Shown here: piece by piece, positions 7,476-15,894 of the stretch | How positions within the stretch are numbered: position 1 is the first letter of the stretch | Layout of the letters: every line of letters starts with the position of its first letter | NCBI GenBank assembly: GCA_905182175.1 | Contig: CAJJAT010000028.1 | Span: forward strand, 22,482-86,481 | Direction of reading: 5' to 3' | Source of the DNA: Flavobacteriales bacterium UBA1494 | GTDB lineage: Bacteria > Bacteroidota > Bacteroidia > Flavobacteriales_E > Vicingaceae | DNA: 64,000 nt | The notes under the pieces: model-generated | The model's input: only the letters and a program-made list of their open reading frames with translations | The model's database searches: none | What the model was told of the DNA's origin: nothing | Program-made: the position numbers and the translations under genes

Positions 7476-9927
7476 AAGAAATCATGTTTGTCAATAATCG
7501 GTAAGCTCCGGGAACACCAGCAGGCAGTTGACGGAAAAAAGAAATCCCTGTAAAAATGAAGTGTCCATTGCCATAATCAGTGACGAGTATACTTCCTTTT
7601 TGTGGGTCTTCACCCGGATCGTTCCATGCAATAATTGGCGTATACTTTTCGTCCCATTCGTCAGCAAAGTACAAACCTCTTTCTTGCACCCAATTGTCAA
7701 AATCTTCTTCGGTTAACTTGTTAGGAGTATTCAACAATGGATGTTTGGGAGCTAAAAAGGTCGGTTTCGCCTCTTCTTTGGTAACTCTATTTCTTGACAA
7801 TTGAAAAGGATAAGGGCCAATTGCTCCTTTGTCGATTCCCCGAGAAGTATTGTATTGCACTATTACGTTCCCCCCATTTTTAACATACTCATTCAGAATA
7901 GTATTTCCGTTCTTCATACTTGGTTCAGTGTTGTAGGCTCTAATGCCAACCATAATTGTTTCGAATATAGATAAATCCATTACCGCTAAATCTTTAGCAT
8001 CAAAAGAAACAACGTTGAATCCAACACCACCTAAATTTTGAGCTACTTCATCGCCACTGCCTTTCACATAGCCAATATTTTTAACAGTTGCGGTTAAGTC
8101 CATTTTAACTACTTTAACAACTGCTTGTGGGAACATTACTTGAGGTAATACATGATCATAATCAATTCGTTGAATTGCTTTTCCATTTACTCCATCTACT
8201 CTAAATTCGATATCGCCGGTAGATGGATTCTCAGGAGGAGTAAGCATAAAACTCAAGGCTTTCTGCTCGCCAACAAAATTAAATTTAAGATCTATGCTAT
8301 AGGGTTCAACGGTCCATCCTTTAGGTGTTTGTAACGTAACAGTGCCAATTGCTCCAACTAAATTTCCTTCAGCTAAAAAGCTTATATTTTGTGGTTCATT
8401 AGATGAAAATAGATAGACTTTTTTAGCAGGAGTGACCGTAATAATGGGACTAATTGTAACACTTCTATGTAATTCTCCTTTTACTCTATCTGTCCATTTG
8501 TAATCTATGGCCTCTTTAAATTCAATGTCTTCACCGAAAAGTGTTACGGTGTATTTGAATGTTTTTATTGCATTGGCTTCAGCTTGTCCCCTTAAAAGGA
8601 GCGCATTAAATGATAATTTTTTTGCATAACTCTCGTAAGGCAACCAATATGGATGAGAGTTTCCTGTAAGTGTTTCAAATTTAAAGGTGAACGATTTTTG
8701 ATCATTTGACTCGAGTGCAAGATTGTAGAAAGTAGAGTCCAAGATAGGAGTCACATTTTTAAGCGTCATTGGAATATTAGATCGTTGAACGATCATGAAG
8801 CTACCAGTGATACTGTCAGCAGAGACATAATTGTATTCATCAGCAAGTGCCTCGGCTTTTATGCCAGCTGCTGCTTTAATAATGGCTTTTACATCTTCAA
8901 GCTTTTGATCTCGATAAAAGTTAGTGGGCATTAATTGAATTTCTTTGTGCAACTCTACCAAAAGCTTTACTGAGTTAGCAGGATTTGTAAAATTGTAGTT
9001 CGAAGAAATTTCATCTATTAACTCTTGTACCTTTTCACTTCCTTTTACTCTGTCCCAACTCGTTTCAATTTCATGAAAAAGATCATCGTCTTGGGCAGGT
9101 GCTCCGGCAGTATGTTTCAAAAACTCTAGTTTATTTCCTCTACTACGAGCACTTCCAAATCCTTGACTCTTATGCTGAGAACGACTGTCTGCTGCTATTT
9201 CAGAGTAGGATAGACCTAATAATTCACTGTACTCGCCAATGTTAATTTTAATGTAATCTGCAGGGCTTTCAGCCGCTTTTTCAGGGATTTGCTTGTCCCA
9301 CCAAACTGAAGTGTTCCAAAGAATGCGAGTTGGTTGCCATACCTCTACCGTTTCTAGCTGCTCAGGGTAAGCTGTTTTGTTACCTGCCAATTTAAAAGCT
9401 TCTTCGGCTAACATTGCCGAAGCGGTGTGGTGACCATGACCTGCTCTTGAATCAGGTGGAAAACGAGTGACAATAACATCAGGTCTAAACTTTCGAATGG
9501 TATAAACTACATCGGCAAGTACTTCTTTTTTATTCCACTTTTCAAAGGTTTCTTCCGCTGTTTTAGAGTAACCAAAGTCATCAACTCTGGTGAAGAATTG
9601 TTCAGCTCCATCTTCCTTTCGAGCTTCTAATAATTCTTGTGTCCTCAAAACGCCCATGGCATCTCCTTTTTCAGTGCCAACTAAATTTTGACCACCATCG
9701 CCTCTTGTTAAAGACAAGTAAGCAGTTCTTGCTAATTTCTCATTTTCGAGCCAAGCAATTAAGCGAGTATTTTCATCATCTGGATGAGCTGCCAAATACA
9801 AAACATTGGTAATAACGCCAAGCTTTTTAATTTCTTGATAAATGTCAGAAGAGCTTTCAATTGTTCGTTGGGCCGAAGCTGTTGAAATTGTAGCAATTAA
9901 AATTGCAAGTAAGTATTTAATTTTCAT
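7465..9927 (-). CDS. Exported PIG-L family deacetylase with long C-terminal extension
   Basis: An 820-aa protein with a signal peptide (residues 1-19, ending STASAQ) and a PIG-L/LmbE domain. The metal-binding HPDDE motif is at 48-52, and further conserved stretches are SLTRGDGGQN near 77 and SRAGHGHHTASAM near 161, whose histidine completes the zinc site. The catalytic domain takes about 300 residues. The rest includes a beta-rich middle and a C-terminal domain (VGIRAYNTEP, YVKNGGNVIVQYNTS) resembling the class I glutamine-amidotransferase-like fold. It should remove an N-acetyl group from a sugar-containing substrate in the periplasm. It overlaps the toxin gene upstream and the 42-aa gene downstream. 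Confidence 0.85.
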   Translation of the reverse strand: MKIKYLLAILIATISTASAQRTIESSSDIYQEIKKLGVITNVLYLAAHPDDENTRLIAWLENEKLARTAYLSLTRGDGGQNLVGTEKGDAMGVLRTQELLEARKEDGAEQFFTRVDDFGYSKTAEETFEKWNKKEVLADVVYTIRKFRPDVIVTRFPPDSRAGHGHHTASAMLAEEAFKLAGNKTAYPEQLETVEVWQPTRILWNTSVWWDKQIPEKAAESPADYIKINIGEYSELLGLSYSEIAADSRSQHKSQGFGSARSRGNKLEFLKHTAGAPAQDDDLFHEIETSWDRVKGSEKVQELIDEISSNYNFTNPANSVKLLVELHKEIQLMPTNFYRDQKLEDVKAIIKAAAGIKAEALADEYNYVSADSITGSFMIVQRSNIPMTLKNVTPILDSTFYNLALESNDQKSFTFKFETLTGNSHPYWLPYESYAKKLSFNALLLRGQAEANAIKTFKYTVTLFGEDIEFKEAIDYKWTDRVKGELHRSVTISPIITVTPAKKVYLFSSNEPQNISFLAEGNLVGAIGTVTLQTPKGWTVEPYSIDLKFNFVGEQKALSFMLTPPENPSTGDIEFRVDGVNGKAIQRIDYDHVLPQVMFPQAVVKVVKMDLTATVKNIGYVKGSGDEVAQNLGGVGFNVVSFDAKDLAVMDLSIFETIMVGIRAYNTEPSMKNGNTILNEYVKNGGNVIVQYNTSRGIDKGAIGPYPFQLSRNRVTKEEAKPTFLAPKHPLLNTPNKLTEEDFDNWVQERGLYFADEWDEKYTPIIAWNDPGEDPQKGSILVTDYGNGHFIFTGISFFRQLPAGVPGAYRLLTNMISYGR

Positions 9928-10228
9928 GAAAGTGTTCAGTTAAGTCGTTATAAACTAGTACCGGATTTTGGCGATAGTCATAAATTGTAATTACTTCAAT
10001 CGTGGTATTCGTATGCTTGTAAACCAAGTAAGTATCTTCATTTACTTCACAAATTCTTAGGTTTTGATTCGATATTGGAGGAAATGAAGTTGGATCTTTC
10101 TCAATCTCTGCAAGACTCTTTTCAACGTTCGAGATAAATTCTTCAAAATCATTTTCTCCCCAAACGATGGTTATGTGAATGTTTAAGAGCTCAATTTTGT
10201 GCTTTGCTAATTCTGAAAATACAATCAT
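9917..10228 (-). CDS. RelE/ParE-superfamily toxin
   Basis: A 103-aa protein with the RelE/ParE pattern: a helical N-terminal half (FEEFISNVEKSLAEIEKDPTSFP) followed by strands carrying the basic and aromatic residues usual at the end of the fold (TYLVYKHTN, ITIYDYRQNP). Such toxins act as ribosome-dependent mRNA interferases or gyrase poisons; which type cannot be told from sequence. It begins in a 4-nt ATGA overlap with the antitoxin gene. Its end overlaps the start of the PIG-L gene by 11 nt, which is unusual for a stand-alone addiction module. Confidence 0.75.
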   Translation of the reverse strand: MIVFSELAKHKIELLNIHITIVWGENDFEEFISNVEKSLAEIEKDPTSFPPISNQNLRICEVNEDTYLVYKHTNTTIEVITIYDYRQNPVLVYNDLTEHFHEN

Positions 10229-10449
10229 AATCCTCTTATTTTTTTTAGAAATTCCGCTCCATCAACAACTTCACCTTTTTCGATTTGCTGTAAGCCCAAT
10301 TCTATTTCTAAATACTGCTCTTTAACTAATTCTACAGAATTCTCAAACGCATATTCTTTTTCCGATTCAACTGGTTTATCAGTCAAATCCTTATTTGAGA
10401 ACCGATGATTAATTCTTTCTTTTATTTCCTCAATTTCTGGGTTTTTCAA
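10225..10449 (-). CDS. Putative antitoxin of the RelE/ParE module
   Basis: A 74-aa charged, mostly helical protein (VELVKEQYLEIELGLQQIEKG) immediately upstream of and overlapping the toxin, the normal antitoxin position. The only usable start in frame is TTG at 10449, since the frame is open upstream for about 20 codons to a TAA but contains no ATG. A classical DNA-binding N-domain is not obvious. The partner assignment rests on position, size and the ATGA overlap. If the pair is still active it would autoregulate the promoter upstream of 10449, and possibly the whole chain to the symporter. Confidence 0.65.
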   Translation of the reverse strand: MKNPEIEEIKERINHRFSNKDLTDKPVESEKEYAFENSVELVKEQYLEIELGLQQIEKGEVVDGAEFLKKIRGL

Positions 10450-10514
10450 AATTTTTCTATTTGCTTCAAATTTAAAGATTGATTGGTAGAAGTAGGTTTA
10501 AAAACTGGAAAGTG

Positions 10515-11084
10515 TCAAATTGAATTGTTACTAATTTTCACTTTACAATAAATTGCACTATCCAGAAACTCGCCATCGAAGTAAAAGCTCTCTTTAAAAT
10601 GGGCTTCTTTTTTAAATCCGCACTTTTCTAACAGTTTAATGGTTGCGACATTTTTGTCATCTGCTTCTGCGAGAACACTGTGAAGTCCTAGCTCATTAAA
10701 TGTAAAATGTGTCAGTGTATTTAGGGCTTCGGTTAAATAACCTTTTCGGTGATAATCCTGGTGTAAGCCGTACCCTATTTTAGTTCGAAAATGAGTGTAG
10801 TCTATTGACCAAAAGCCAATATATCCAATTAGTTTATCGCTTCCTTTTTCGCAAATCTTCCAAGATAGCCCTGTTCTTGAGTTAAACCCGTCAAGTATTC
10901 TTTGAATGTACTTTTCGGCTTCCAAAATGTGGGTGATCGGATGTCGACCAATATATTTCATAAACTCATGGTTTGATCGTATTTCGAAAAAATCAAGCGC
11001 GTCAGCTAAGGTTGGAGGTTTCAAATTCAAACGATCAGTTTCAAGTATAGGGTGTATGACGGGAAAATTAATTGTAGGTCCCAT
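10515..11084 (-). CDS. GNAT family N-acetyltransferase (RimJ/RimL type)
   Basis: A 189-aa acetyltransferase. The N-terminus (LETDRLNLKPPTLADALDFF) is typical of the RimJ/RimL/MarR-like Acetyltransf_3 group. The acetyl-CoA-binding region is GYGLHQDYHRKGYLTEAL near 105-122, with the Q/RxxGxG/A motif in the form YHRKGY. AEADDKNVATIKLLEKCGF near 142-160 is the conserved C-terminal block. The acceptor (protein N-terminus or small amine) is unknown. Its start shares one base with the stop of the upstream TMTC-like gene (11084), so they are likely co-transcribed. Confidence 0.85.
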   Translation of the reverse strand: MGPTINFPVIHPILETDRLNLKPPTLADALDFFEIRSNHEFMKYIGRHPITHILEAEKYIQRILDGFNSRTGLSWKICEKGSDKLIGYIGFWSIDYTHFRTKIGYGLHQDYHRKGYLTEALNTLTHFTFNELGLHSVLAEADDKNVATIKLLEKCGFKKEAHFKESFYFDGEFLDSAIYCKVKISNNSI

Positions 11085-13051
11085 TAAATTGGAAATTGTA
11101 ATCTGTTAATAGAACTGTCAAGCTGAACTGCTGTGTCAAATTCTTTTTTAGCTCTTTCCAATTGATTGGTAAAGAAATAACTCAAGCCTAAGTCTACATG
11201 GGTTTTAGCAATGTCGGCTCGGATGCTGATCGCCCTTTCTAGAACTTCAATTGCCTTATCGTAACTCTTTGATATTCCATAAAGTGTACCCAAGTTAGTC
11301 AATACGTCATAATTACCTGGGGAAATTTTGCGGGCTGTTTCCAAGTACAATTGAGCGTTTTTGAGATCTTTTTTTTCTATTCCATAGGTTCTTCCTAAAT
11401 TTAAATAGGCTTGCAATTGGTTTGGGTTATACTGTAGTAACGTTTTGTAAGCGTTTATTTTATCATCAGCATTTCTGCTTTGCTCAATAATAATGTATGA
11501 GTTGTCTAGCGTATTTGTGTGATAGGGGTTAATGGCCAATATTCGGTAATAATAGGGGAGAGCTTGCTTAATGTCTTTTGTTAATTCCCATTTGGCATTT
11601 CCCATCAGAATTAGTGCATCAATGTATTCAGGATAAACGGAAGTTGCTCGCTCTAAGTATACCATCCCTTCTTTTAGCATTTTTCGCTTCTCAACAACGT
11701 TGGTCAATTTTACTGCGTTTTCAGTTAAAATCCCCCCTGCCATAACATTGCTTTTAGCCCCATTTACAGATATGTTAGCATCATTAGTCGATAGTGTTAA
11801 GTTACTTTCCCAAACTCTATTTCTACTGATGGTTTTCACTGAATACAATCCGAATATTACAATTAACCCTCCCCAAATGATGTTTTTATTTAGCGTCGTG
11901 TTTTCTAGTAATTTGAAAATACCATACCCTAAAATTAGGCTAAAGCCTAAGGAAGAAACGTAGACAAATCGCTCATTCATAAAGGCTCCAATTACAAACA
12001 CTATGTTGGAAGCAATACTGAGAGTTATAACAAATAATAAAATTCCAAAAGCAATCAGGTTCTTTTTGAAAAAGCCCCAAACTGTAATTCCTGCCAATGT
12101 AATGTAGGTTAGAATAGAAAATAGGACCCACTTGTTTCCCCAATCAACAATAGGAATGTGCTTTGGATAATAATCGTAGGTTAGTGGATGTGGAAAAACT
12201 AGCAGTTGAACATACTTGCCTAAGGTGAGCATGATGGTGGCATATTTTTCGGATGATGTAGCTTCTAGAAATGGATCATTCATAATGTTGTCGGCGACAC
12301 TACTTAGACTTCCTCCAACTACTTGGTATCTTATTGCAGCCCACGCCGCAGAGGCTAAGAGTAACGCTCCGTAAACGGGTAGTGCTTTCTTATTCGAATA
12401 ATTGGTAAAAAAGTAAATAGTTAGCGGAATAACTGCCAACCAAGTAATTGTATTTTCTTTGGAAAGAAGCCCTAAAAAGAAAAGTGCTGAGACTAGTATC
12501 AAATTTTGAATCTTTTTATTTTCAAGATATTGAATCACAAACCAAACTGTTGTCAACTCAAAACAAAATGCCATGATTTCATCTAACCCCTTTATGTTGG
12601 CAATTACCTCGGTATGTATTGGGTGAAAAAACCACAGTAAACTCACCAAAAGAGGGAAGGAATAAGCTTCTAGTTTTCCATCGAATTTAGGTAGCAATTT
12701 GCTTAACACCAGGTACAGTAGAAACCCGTTTAGGATATAAAACAGAACATTGCTTAAGTGCCCGAAAAAAGGGTTTTCGCCGGCAAAGGCATATTGGATA
12801 TTAAAAACAACCATCGATAGCGGACGATAACGGCCACCTGCAACGAGTTCTTTTTTTGTTCCGTAAAATCCGACAAATTGGTCATTGCTTAGCTGATCCC
12901 AAATGCCCGAAAGCCCTTCCTTGGTAAAGTCATTTTCAGTAATAACAATGGCATCATCTAAGGTAAATTCGTGTGTTAGGGTGTTACCATAAAGTAGGAA
13001 TCCTAAAATTGCAAATAACCCAAATACTTGTAGCTTGGAGAGCTTTTTCAT
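11084..13051 (-). CDS. TMTC-like multi-pass membrane protein with C-terminal TPRs
   Basis: A 655-aa protein. Residues 1-400 contain about ten membrane helices and the LDDAIVI motif near 32-38 in the first periplasmic loop, in the place where GT-C glycosyltransferases carry acidic catalytic residues. GGRYRPLSM follows near 72. Residues 440-650 form at least five TPR units (for example LGTLYGISKSYDKAIEVLERA). This layout matches bacterial relatives of the animal TMTC O-mannosyltransferases. Function in Bacteroidota is not established; a glycan-transfer role is family-based inference. It overlaps the acetyltransferase gene by one base. Confidence 0.75.
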   Translation of the reverse strand: MKKLSKLQVFGLFAILGFLLYGNTLTHEFTLDDAIVITENDFTKEGLSGIWDQLSNDQFVGFYGTKKELVAGGRYRPLSMVVFNIQYAFAGENPFFGHLSNVLFYILNGFLLYLVLSKLLPKFDGKLEAYSFPLLVSLLWFFHPIHTEVIANIKGLDEIMAFCFELTTVWFVIQYLENKKIQNLILVSALFFLGLLSKENTITWLAVIPLTIYFFTNYSNKKALPVYGALLLASAAWAAIRYQVVGGSLSSVADNIMNDPFLEATSSEKYATIMLTLGKYVQLLVFPHPLTYDYYPKHIPIVDWGNKWVLFSILTYITLAGITVWGFFKKNLIAFGILLFVITLSIASNIVFVIGAFMNERFVYVSSLGFSLILGYGIFKLLENTTLNKNIIWGGLIVIFGLYSVKTISRNRVWESNLTLSTNDANISVNGAKSNVMAGGILTENAVKLTNVVEKRKMLKEGMVYLERATSVYPEYIDALILMGNAKWELTKDIKQALPYYYRILAINPYHTNTLDNSYIIIEQSRNADDKINAYKTLLQYNPNQLQAYLNLGRTYGIEKKDLKNAQLYLETARKISPGNYDVLTNLGTLYGISKSYDKAIEVLERAISIRADIAKTHVDLGLSYFFTNQLERAKKEFDTAVQLDSSINRLQFPI

Positions 13052-13161
13052 AGTGGGTCTAAATTACCATTTCTGAAAGATAATTTATACCTCGTATTGA
13101 CTTAGGATTTACTAATTAGGCTTAAAAAAGCTAACCTGTAACCATTGAAAATTGGAATTAC

Positions 13162-13598
13162 CTAATTGCTCAATAAAATTTGATTTTTCTCAATGAATTC
13201 AATTTTATCAATAGAGACCATAAAAGACTTATGCACTCTTGGAATGAGTTCCTTGGGAATTAATTTTACCAATTCCCCGAAGGTTTGCAAGGTCATTACT
13301 TTTTTGGACAGGCAATGAATTCTTCTATAATCTCCCATTCCTTTAATGTAAATGATGTCGTTAAAATTTATTTTTTCAAGCTGGTTTTCTGTTTTAATAA
13401 ATAGGAAGGTTTTTGTATTTTGACATTCTGATGTTTCTAGCGAATCTTTAACCTTGGTTACTGCATTTGCAAATCGTTCAAATAGTTTAGCGCATCAATA
13501 GGGTTATAGAAACTATCTTTTAAGTCTAAAAAGGATAAATTCTGAACATACTTTTTCAAGCGTTCCATAGCCAGAGGCCCATCTTTTAAAATAACTTT
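13162..13598 (-). pseudogene. LytTR response regulator with central receiver deletion
   Basis: From about 13598 the minus strand encodes the first 40 residues of a receiver domain (KVILKDGPLAMERLKKY, then NPIDALNY). The acidic pair expected near residue 8 reads KDGP instead of DDEP. At about 13480 the text jumps, in another frame, to the end of a receiver (LFERFANAVTK) and a complete LytTR DNA-binding domain (IIYIKGMGDYRRIHCLSKK, then PRVHKSFMVSIDKIEF) to TAG at 13162. The roughly 65 residues that hold the phosphorylated Asp are missing. The gene is therefore an internally deleted, frameshifted remnant without its own clear start codon. Confidence 0.75.
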
Positions 13599-13600
13599 TC

Positions 13601-13789
13601 TTAGCTGCAGAACAACGTGCTATTCCCAAAAATAAAATATTCGAGAAAGCTTTAGCGGTTTACCTTAAAGAGATAAAATGACGCCAACACATTACTTCTT
13701 GCAATCAATTGAAAAACGATGAAGATGTTTTAAGTATAGCCGCTGAAGGGATGGCAGAATATATCAAACAAATTGATAATGAATTATAA
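13601..13789 (+). pseudogene. Antitoxin remnant (ribbon-helix-helix-like) of a PemK/MazF module
   Basis: One frame reads AAEQRAIPKNKIFEKALAVY, continues LKEIK, has a TGA at 13679-13681 and then goes on as RQHITSCNQLKNDEDVLS to a TAA at 13787-13789. The first part resembles the helices of a ribbon-helix-helix antitoxin, and the acidic C-terminal tail fits a toxin-binding segment. The N-terminus is missing because the frame begins at the broken end of the opposite-strand LytTR remnant. It overlaps the toxin pseudogene start by 11 nt, the usual antitoxin-toxin arrangement. Confidence 0.6.
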
Positions 13790-14121
13790 AAAAGGAGAGA
13801 TTTAGGAAGTGAATCTTCGTTCAACAAAAGGAGGCGAGCAAGCTGGCAGAAGACTAGTAGTTATTGTCAGTGGGAATTTATTGAATACATATGCTTCTGT
13901 GGTTTACGTTTGTCCTTTGACAACTAAAATAAAAAATTATAAAGGTGATGTAGTTCTTTCGCTTAATTAAGAGAATGGGTTACAACAAGATTCTGAGGCT
14001 TTAATCAGTGCATGTGCGCTCCATTTCTTCAGATAGATTGGAAACTAAACTTGGGGTTATAAACCAAACTGAACTTCAATAGTTACGAGAAGGAATTAGA
14101 GACCTGTTACACATGGATTAA
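13779..14121 (+). pseudogene. PemK/MazF-type mRNA interferase toxin, multiply disrupted
   Basis: ATG at 13779 gives MNYKKGEI, then TAG where MazF/PemK proteins have Trp (GEIW). The frame continues with clear family signatures: STKGGEQAGRRLVVIVSGN, VVYVCPLTTKIKNYKGDVVL. A second stop (TAA) follows LSLN, a frameshift occurs near 14020, and after SISSDRLETKLG a third stop interrupts LQ*LREGIRDLL before the final TAA at 14119-14121. At least four lesions mean it is dead. It was formerly a type II endoribonuclease toxin. Confidence 0.8.
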
Positions 14122-14174
14122 GTTAGTGTAACAATGATCTGATTACTATTTCGACGAATTGTAACATTATAAAC

Positions 14175-14182
14175 TAAATTTG
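14175..14182 (+). promoter_or_regulatory. Bacteroidota -7 box TAAATTTG, 4 nt before DUF2797 start
   Basis: The box matches TAnnTTTG exactly. It ends 4 nt before the ATG at 14187, so transcription should begin at or beside the start codon. Confidence 0.55.
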
Positions 14183-14186
14183 CAAT

Positions 14187-14999
14187 ATGGAAACAAGAGT
14201 ACTTGAAGGAAACTTAAGAAAAATGCAAACGGAGTTAGCTGCTCCAATACAGTATACTTTAAAATTAGGCGAAGATAAAATTGACATGACTTCTTTGGTG
14301 GGAACTCATTTTAAAATGAGATTTACCGGTCAAATTAATTGTGTGAATTGTGGAAGGGCAACAAAAAAATCGTTTGCTCAAGGGTCTTGTTTTCCTTGTT
14401 TTAGAGATTCTCCAAACAACGCAGAGTGCATTATTCGTCCTGAATTATGTCGAGCTCATTTGGGTGAGGGAAGAGATCCTGAATGGGAGGAAAGAAATCA
14501 CAATCAGCCTCATGTTGTGTATTTAGCAATTTCTTCAGGTATAAAGGTTGGGGTTACTAGAGAAACTCAAGTTCCGTATCGTTGGATTGACCAAGGTGCC
14601 TCAAGAGCTGTAAAAATTGCTGTTACTGAAAACCGGTATCAAGCAGGAATGATGGAAGTTGCTCTGAAAGAATTTGCTTCGGATAAAACGCATTGGCAAC
14701 GAATGTTGAAAAACGAAGTGGCAACAGACATCGATATTATTGAGGCTAAAGATTCGCTGATTGATAAACTTGATGAAGAATTCATGGAATTGGTTAGCGA
14801 CGATGATGAGGTAACAGAATTGAATTATCCATCTATTCGCTTTCCTGAAAAGGTGAAAAGCCACAATTTAGATAAAGAGCCAATAATTGAAGGAACATTA
14901 GAGGCCATTAAAGGGCAATATTTACTTTTTGAAGGAGGCAAAGTGATCAACATTCGGAAATATGGAGGCTACTTTGTAGAGATAGAAGTTGAGTCGTAA
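14187..14999 (+). CDS. DUF2797 family protein with zinc-ribbon-like cysteines
   Basis: A 270-aa protein of DUF2797. Four cysteines in two CxxC pairs (INCVNCGRATKKS and GSCFPCF) at about residues 51-74 look like a zinc ribbon. More cysteines follow at CIIRPELCRAH (about 86-95). A strand pair VVYLAISSGIKVGVTRE near 112-128 resembles the GIY-YIG-type opening of UvrC-like nucleases, after which the protein is mainly acidic helices. No experimental role is known to me. It has its own promoter box and is flanked by decayed DNA on both sides, so it appears to be retained by selection. Confidence 0.8.
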   Translation: METRVLEGNLRKMQTELAAPIQYTLKLGEDKIDMTSLVGTHFKMRFTGQINCVNCGRATKKSFAQGSCFPCFRDSPNNAECIIRPELCRAHLGEGRDPEWEERNHNQPHVVYLAISSGIKVGVTRETQVPYRWIDQGASRAVKIAVTENRYQAGMMEVALKEFASDKTHWQRMLKNEVATDIDIIEAKDSLIDKLDEEFMELVSDDDEVTELNYPSIRFPEKVKSHNLDKEPIIEGTLEAIKGQYLLFEGGKVINIRKYGGYFVEIEVES

Positions 15000-15005
15000 G
15001 AAAGT

Positions 15006-15188
15006 TTGAATCACGAGGGTTCAGTAAATCTGATCTTTAAAAATTTTCACATTTACCGCAGGCCTAAGCAGGATTTAGAAAAGTGGGTTAAAAAAGGATT
15101 TAATGTTAATTTGTTAGTCGAAAAAGAAAGTTTTAAGACTTATTTCGCCACCACAGAAGGAAGGAAAAATTTGGAAGGTTTAAAATAA
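15006..15188 (+). CDS. Doubtful 60-aa frame after DUF2797
   Basis: A TTG-initiated frame in register with the DUF2797 gene, starting two codons after its stop. It encodes a basic, protein-like sequence (RPKQDLEKWVKKGFNVNLLV). DUF2797 is already full length without it, so it is not an obvious C-terminal extension. It is more likely a surviving piece of another gene in a decaying stretch than a functional small protein. I do not recognise a family. Confidence 0.3.
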   Translation: MNHEGSVNLIFKNFHIYRRPKQDLEKWVKKGFNVNLLVEKESFKTYFATTEGRKNLEGLK

Positions 15189-15241
15189 CACCCCACTATA
15201 AAGTTGAGAGCATTATACAATTCATTGTATGTTGTAGATAG

Positions 15242-15544
15242 GATATTGTAAATAAATACTATAGATCAGAAAAATACAGTTCTTCTACAGCTTCTATGGA
15301 CAGCGCTAATACTGATTTTTTTATGCACTTGATTAAGCACCACGGTTTTCCTTCGGAAGATTTGATTGGAATAAGGGGGTGGTTTGAGCTAGGTTCAGTT
15401 ATTTCGTGAATGAATCATCACTGTGAGAGTTCGAAGATAAGTACGGTGTTCGATTTTTTAGGGTTGATTCATCAGTCCTTGGATGACGGAGTTATTAAAA
15501 AAAATACGCTATGTTACGTTTTTCATCGCCTTACGGTCAATTAA
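15242..15544 (+). pseudogene. Remnant of an unidentified gene with an internal stop
   Basis: One frame from 15242 reads DIVNKYYRSEKYSSSTASMD and HHGFPSEDLIGIRGWFEL, is stopped by TGA at 15407-15409, and then continues as VFDFLGLIHQSLDDGVIKKN to TAA at 15542-15544. The composition and the GFPSEDLIG phrase look like genuine protein sequence. No start codon suits it. The pattern loosely recalls Bacteroidota proteins of unknown function with a GFP-x3-IG motif, but I cannot name the family. Confidence 0.45.
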
Positions 15545-15596
15545 GCCTAGTAGGAGAAATTACACCGCGGAAGTTAGAAGATAAACCAAACTCTAC

Positions 15597-15827
15597 AGTC
15601 AAATTATACGTTTTTCAGACTCCTTATTTACTTTCAGTTTTAAAGAAGAAGAGAATGATTATTACATTGTTCAACAGTCTAAAGGACTGCCAACTGATTC
15701 GGAAAGCTTAAAATTATCTAAATTTATTTGTCAAGTTTAGTCGGATTTTATTCTTGGGAGAGCTCAAAGAAATAGGTATTTAATCGACGATGTTAAGACA
15801 ATTCAGTTTTTTGATGAAACATGTTAA
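15597..15827 (+). pseudogene. Second remnant, probably the same dead gene or its neighbour
   Basis: A different frame from the preceding remnant. It reads SQIIRFSDSLFTFSFKEEE and YYIVQQSKGLPTDSESLKLS, has a TAG at 15738-15740, and continues GRAQRNRYLIDDVKTIQFFD to a TAA at 15825-15827. The remaining bases to 15894 hold nothing further. Confidence 0.4.
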
Positions 15828-15894
15828 GAGATAGATATTATTTTTTACGTCAGGGATTAAAATAGCAGTAAGGCTACATTCCAATTAAGTAGGG

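Noticed and set aside
14997..15188. Stop-codon readthrough or C-terminal extension of the DUF2797 gene
   Set aside because: The downstream 60 codons are in register, but DUF2797 proteins are complete at about 270 residues and the extension has no link to the family.
15511..15711. 66-codon plus-strand frame as a gene
   Set aside because: It runs out of register with the two protein-like remnants on the same strand and has no coherent features.
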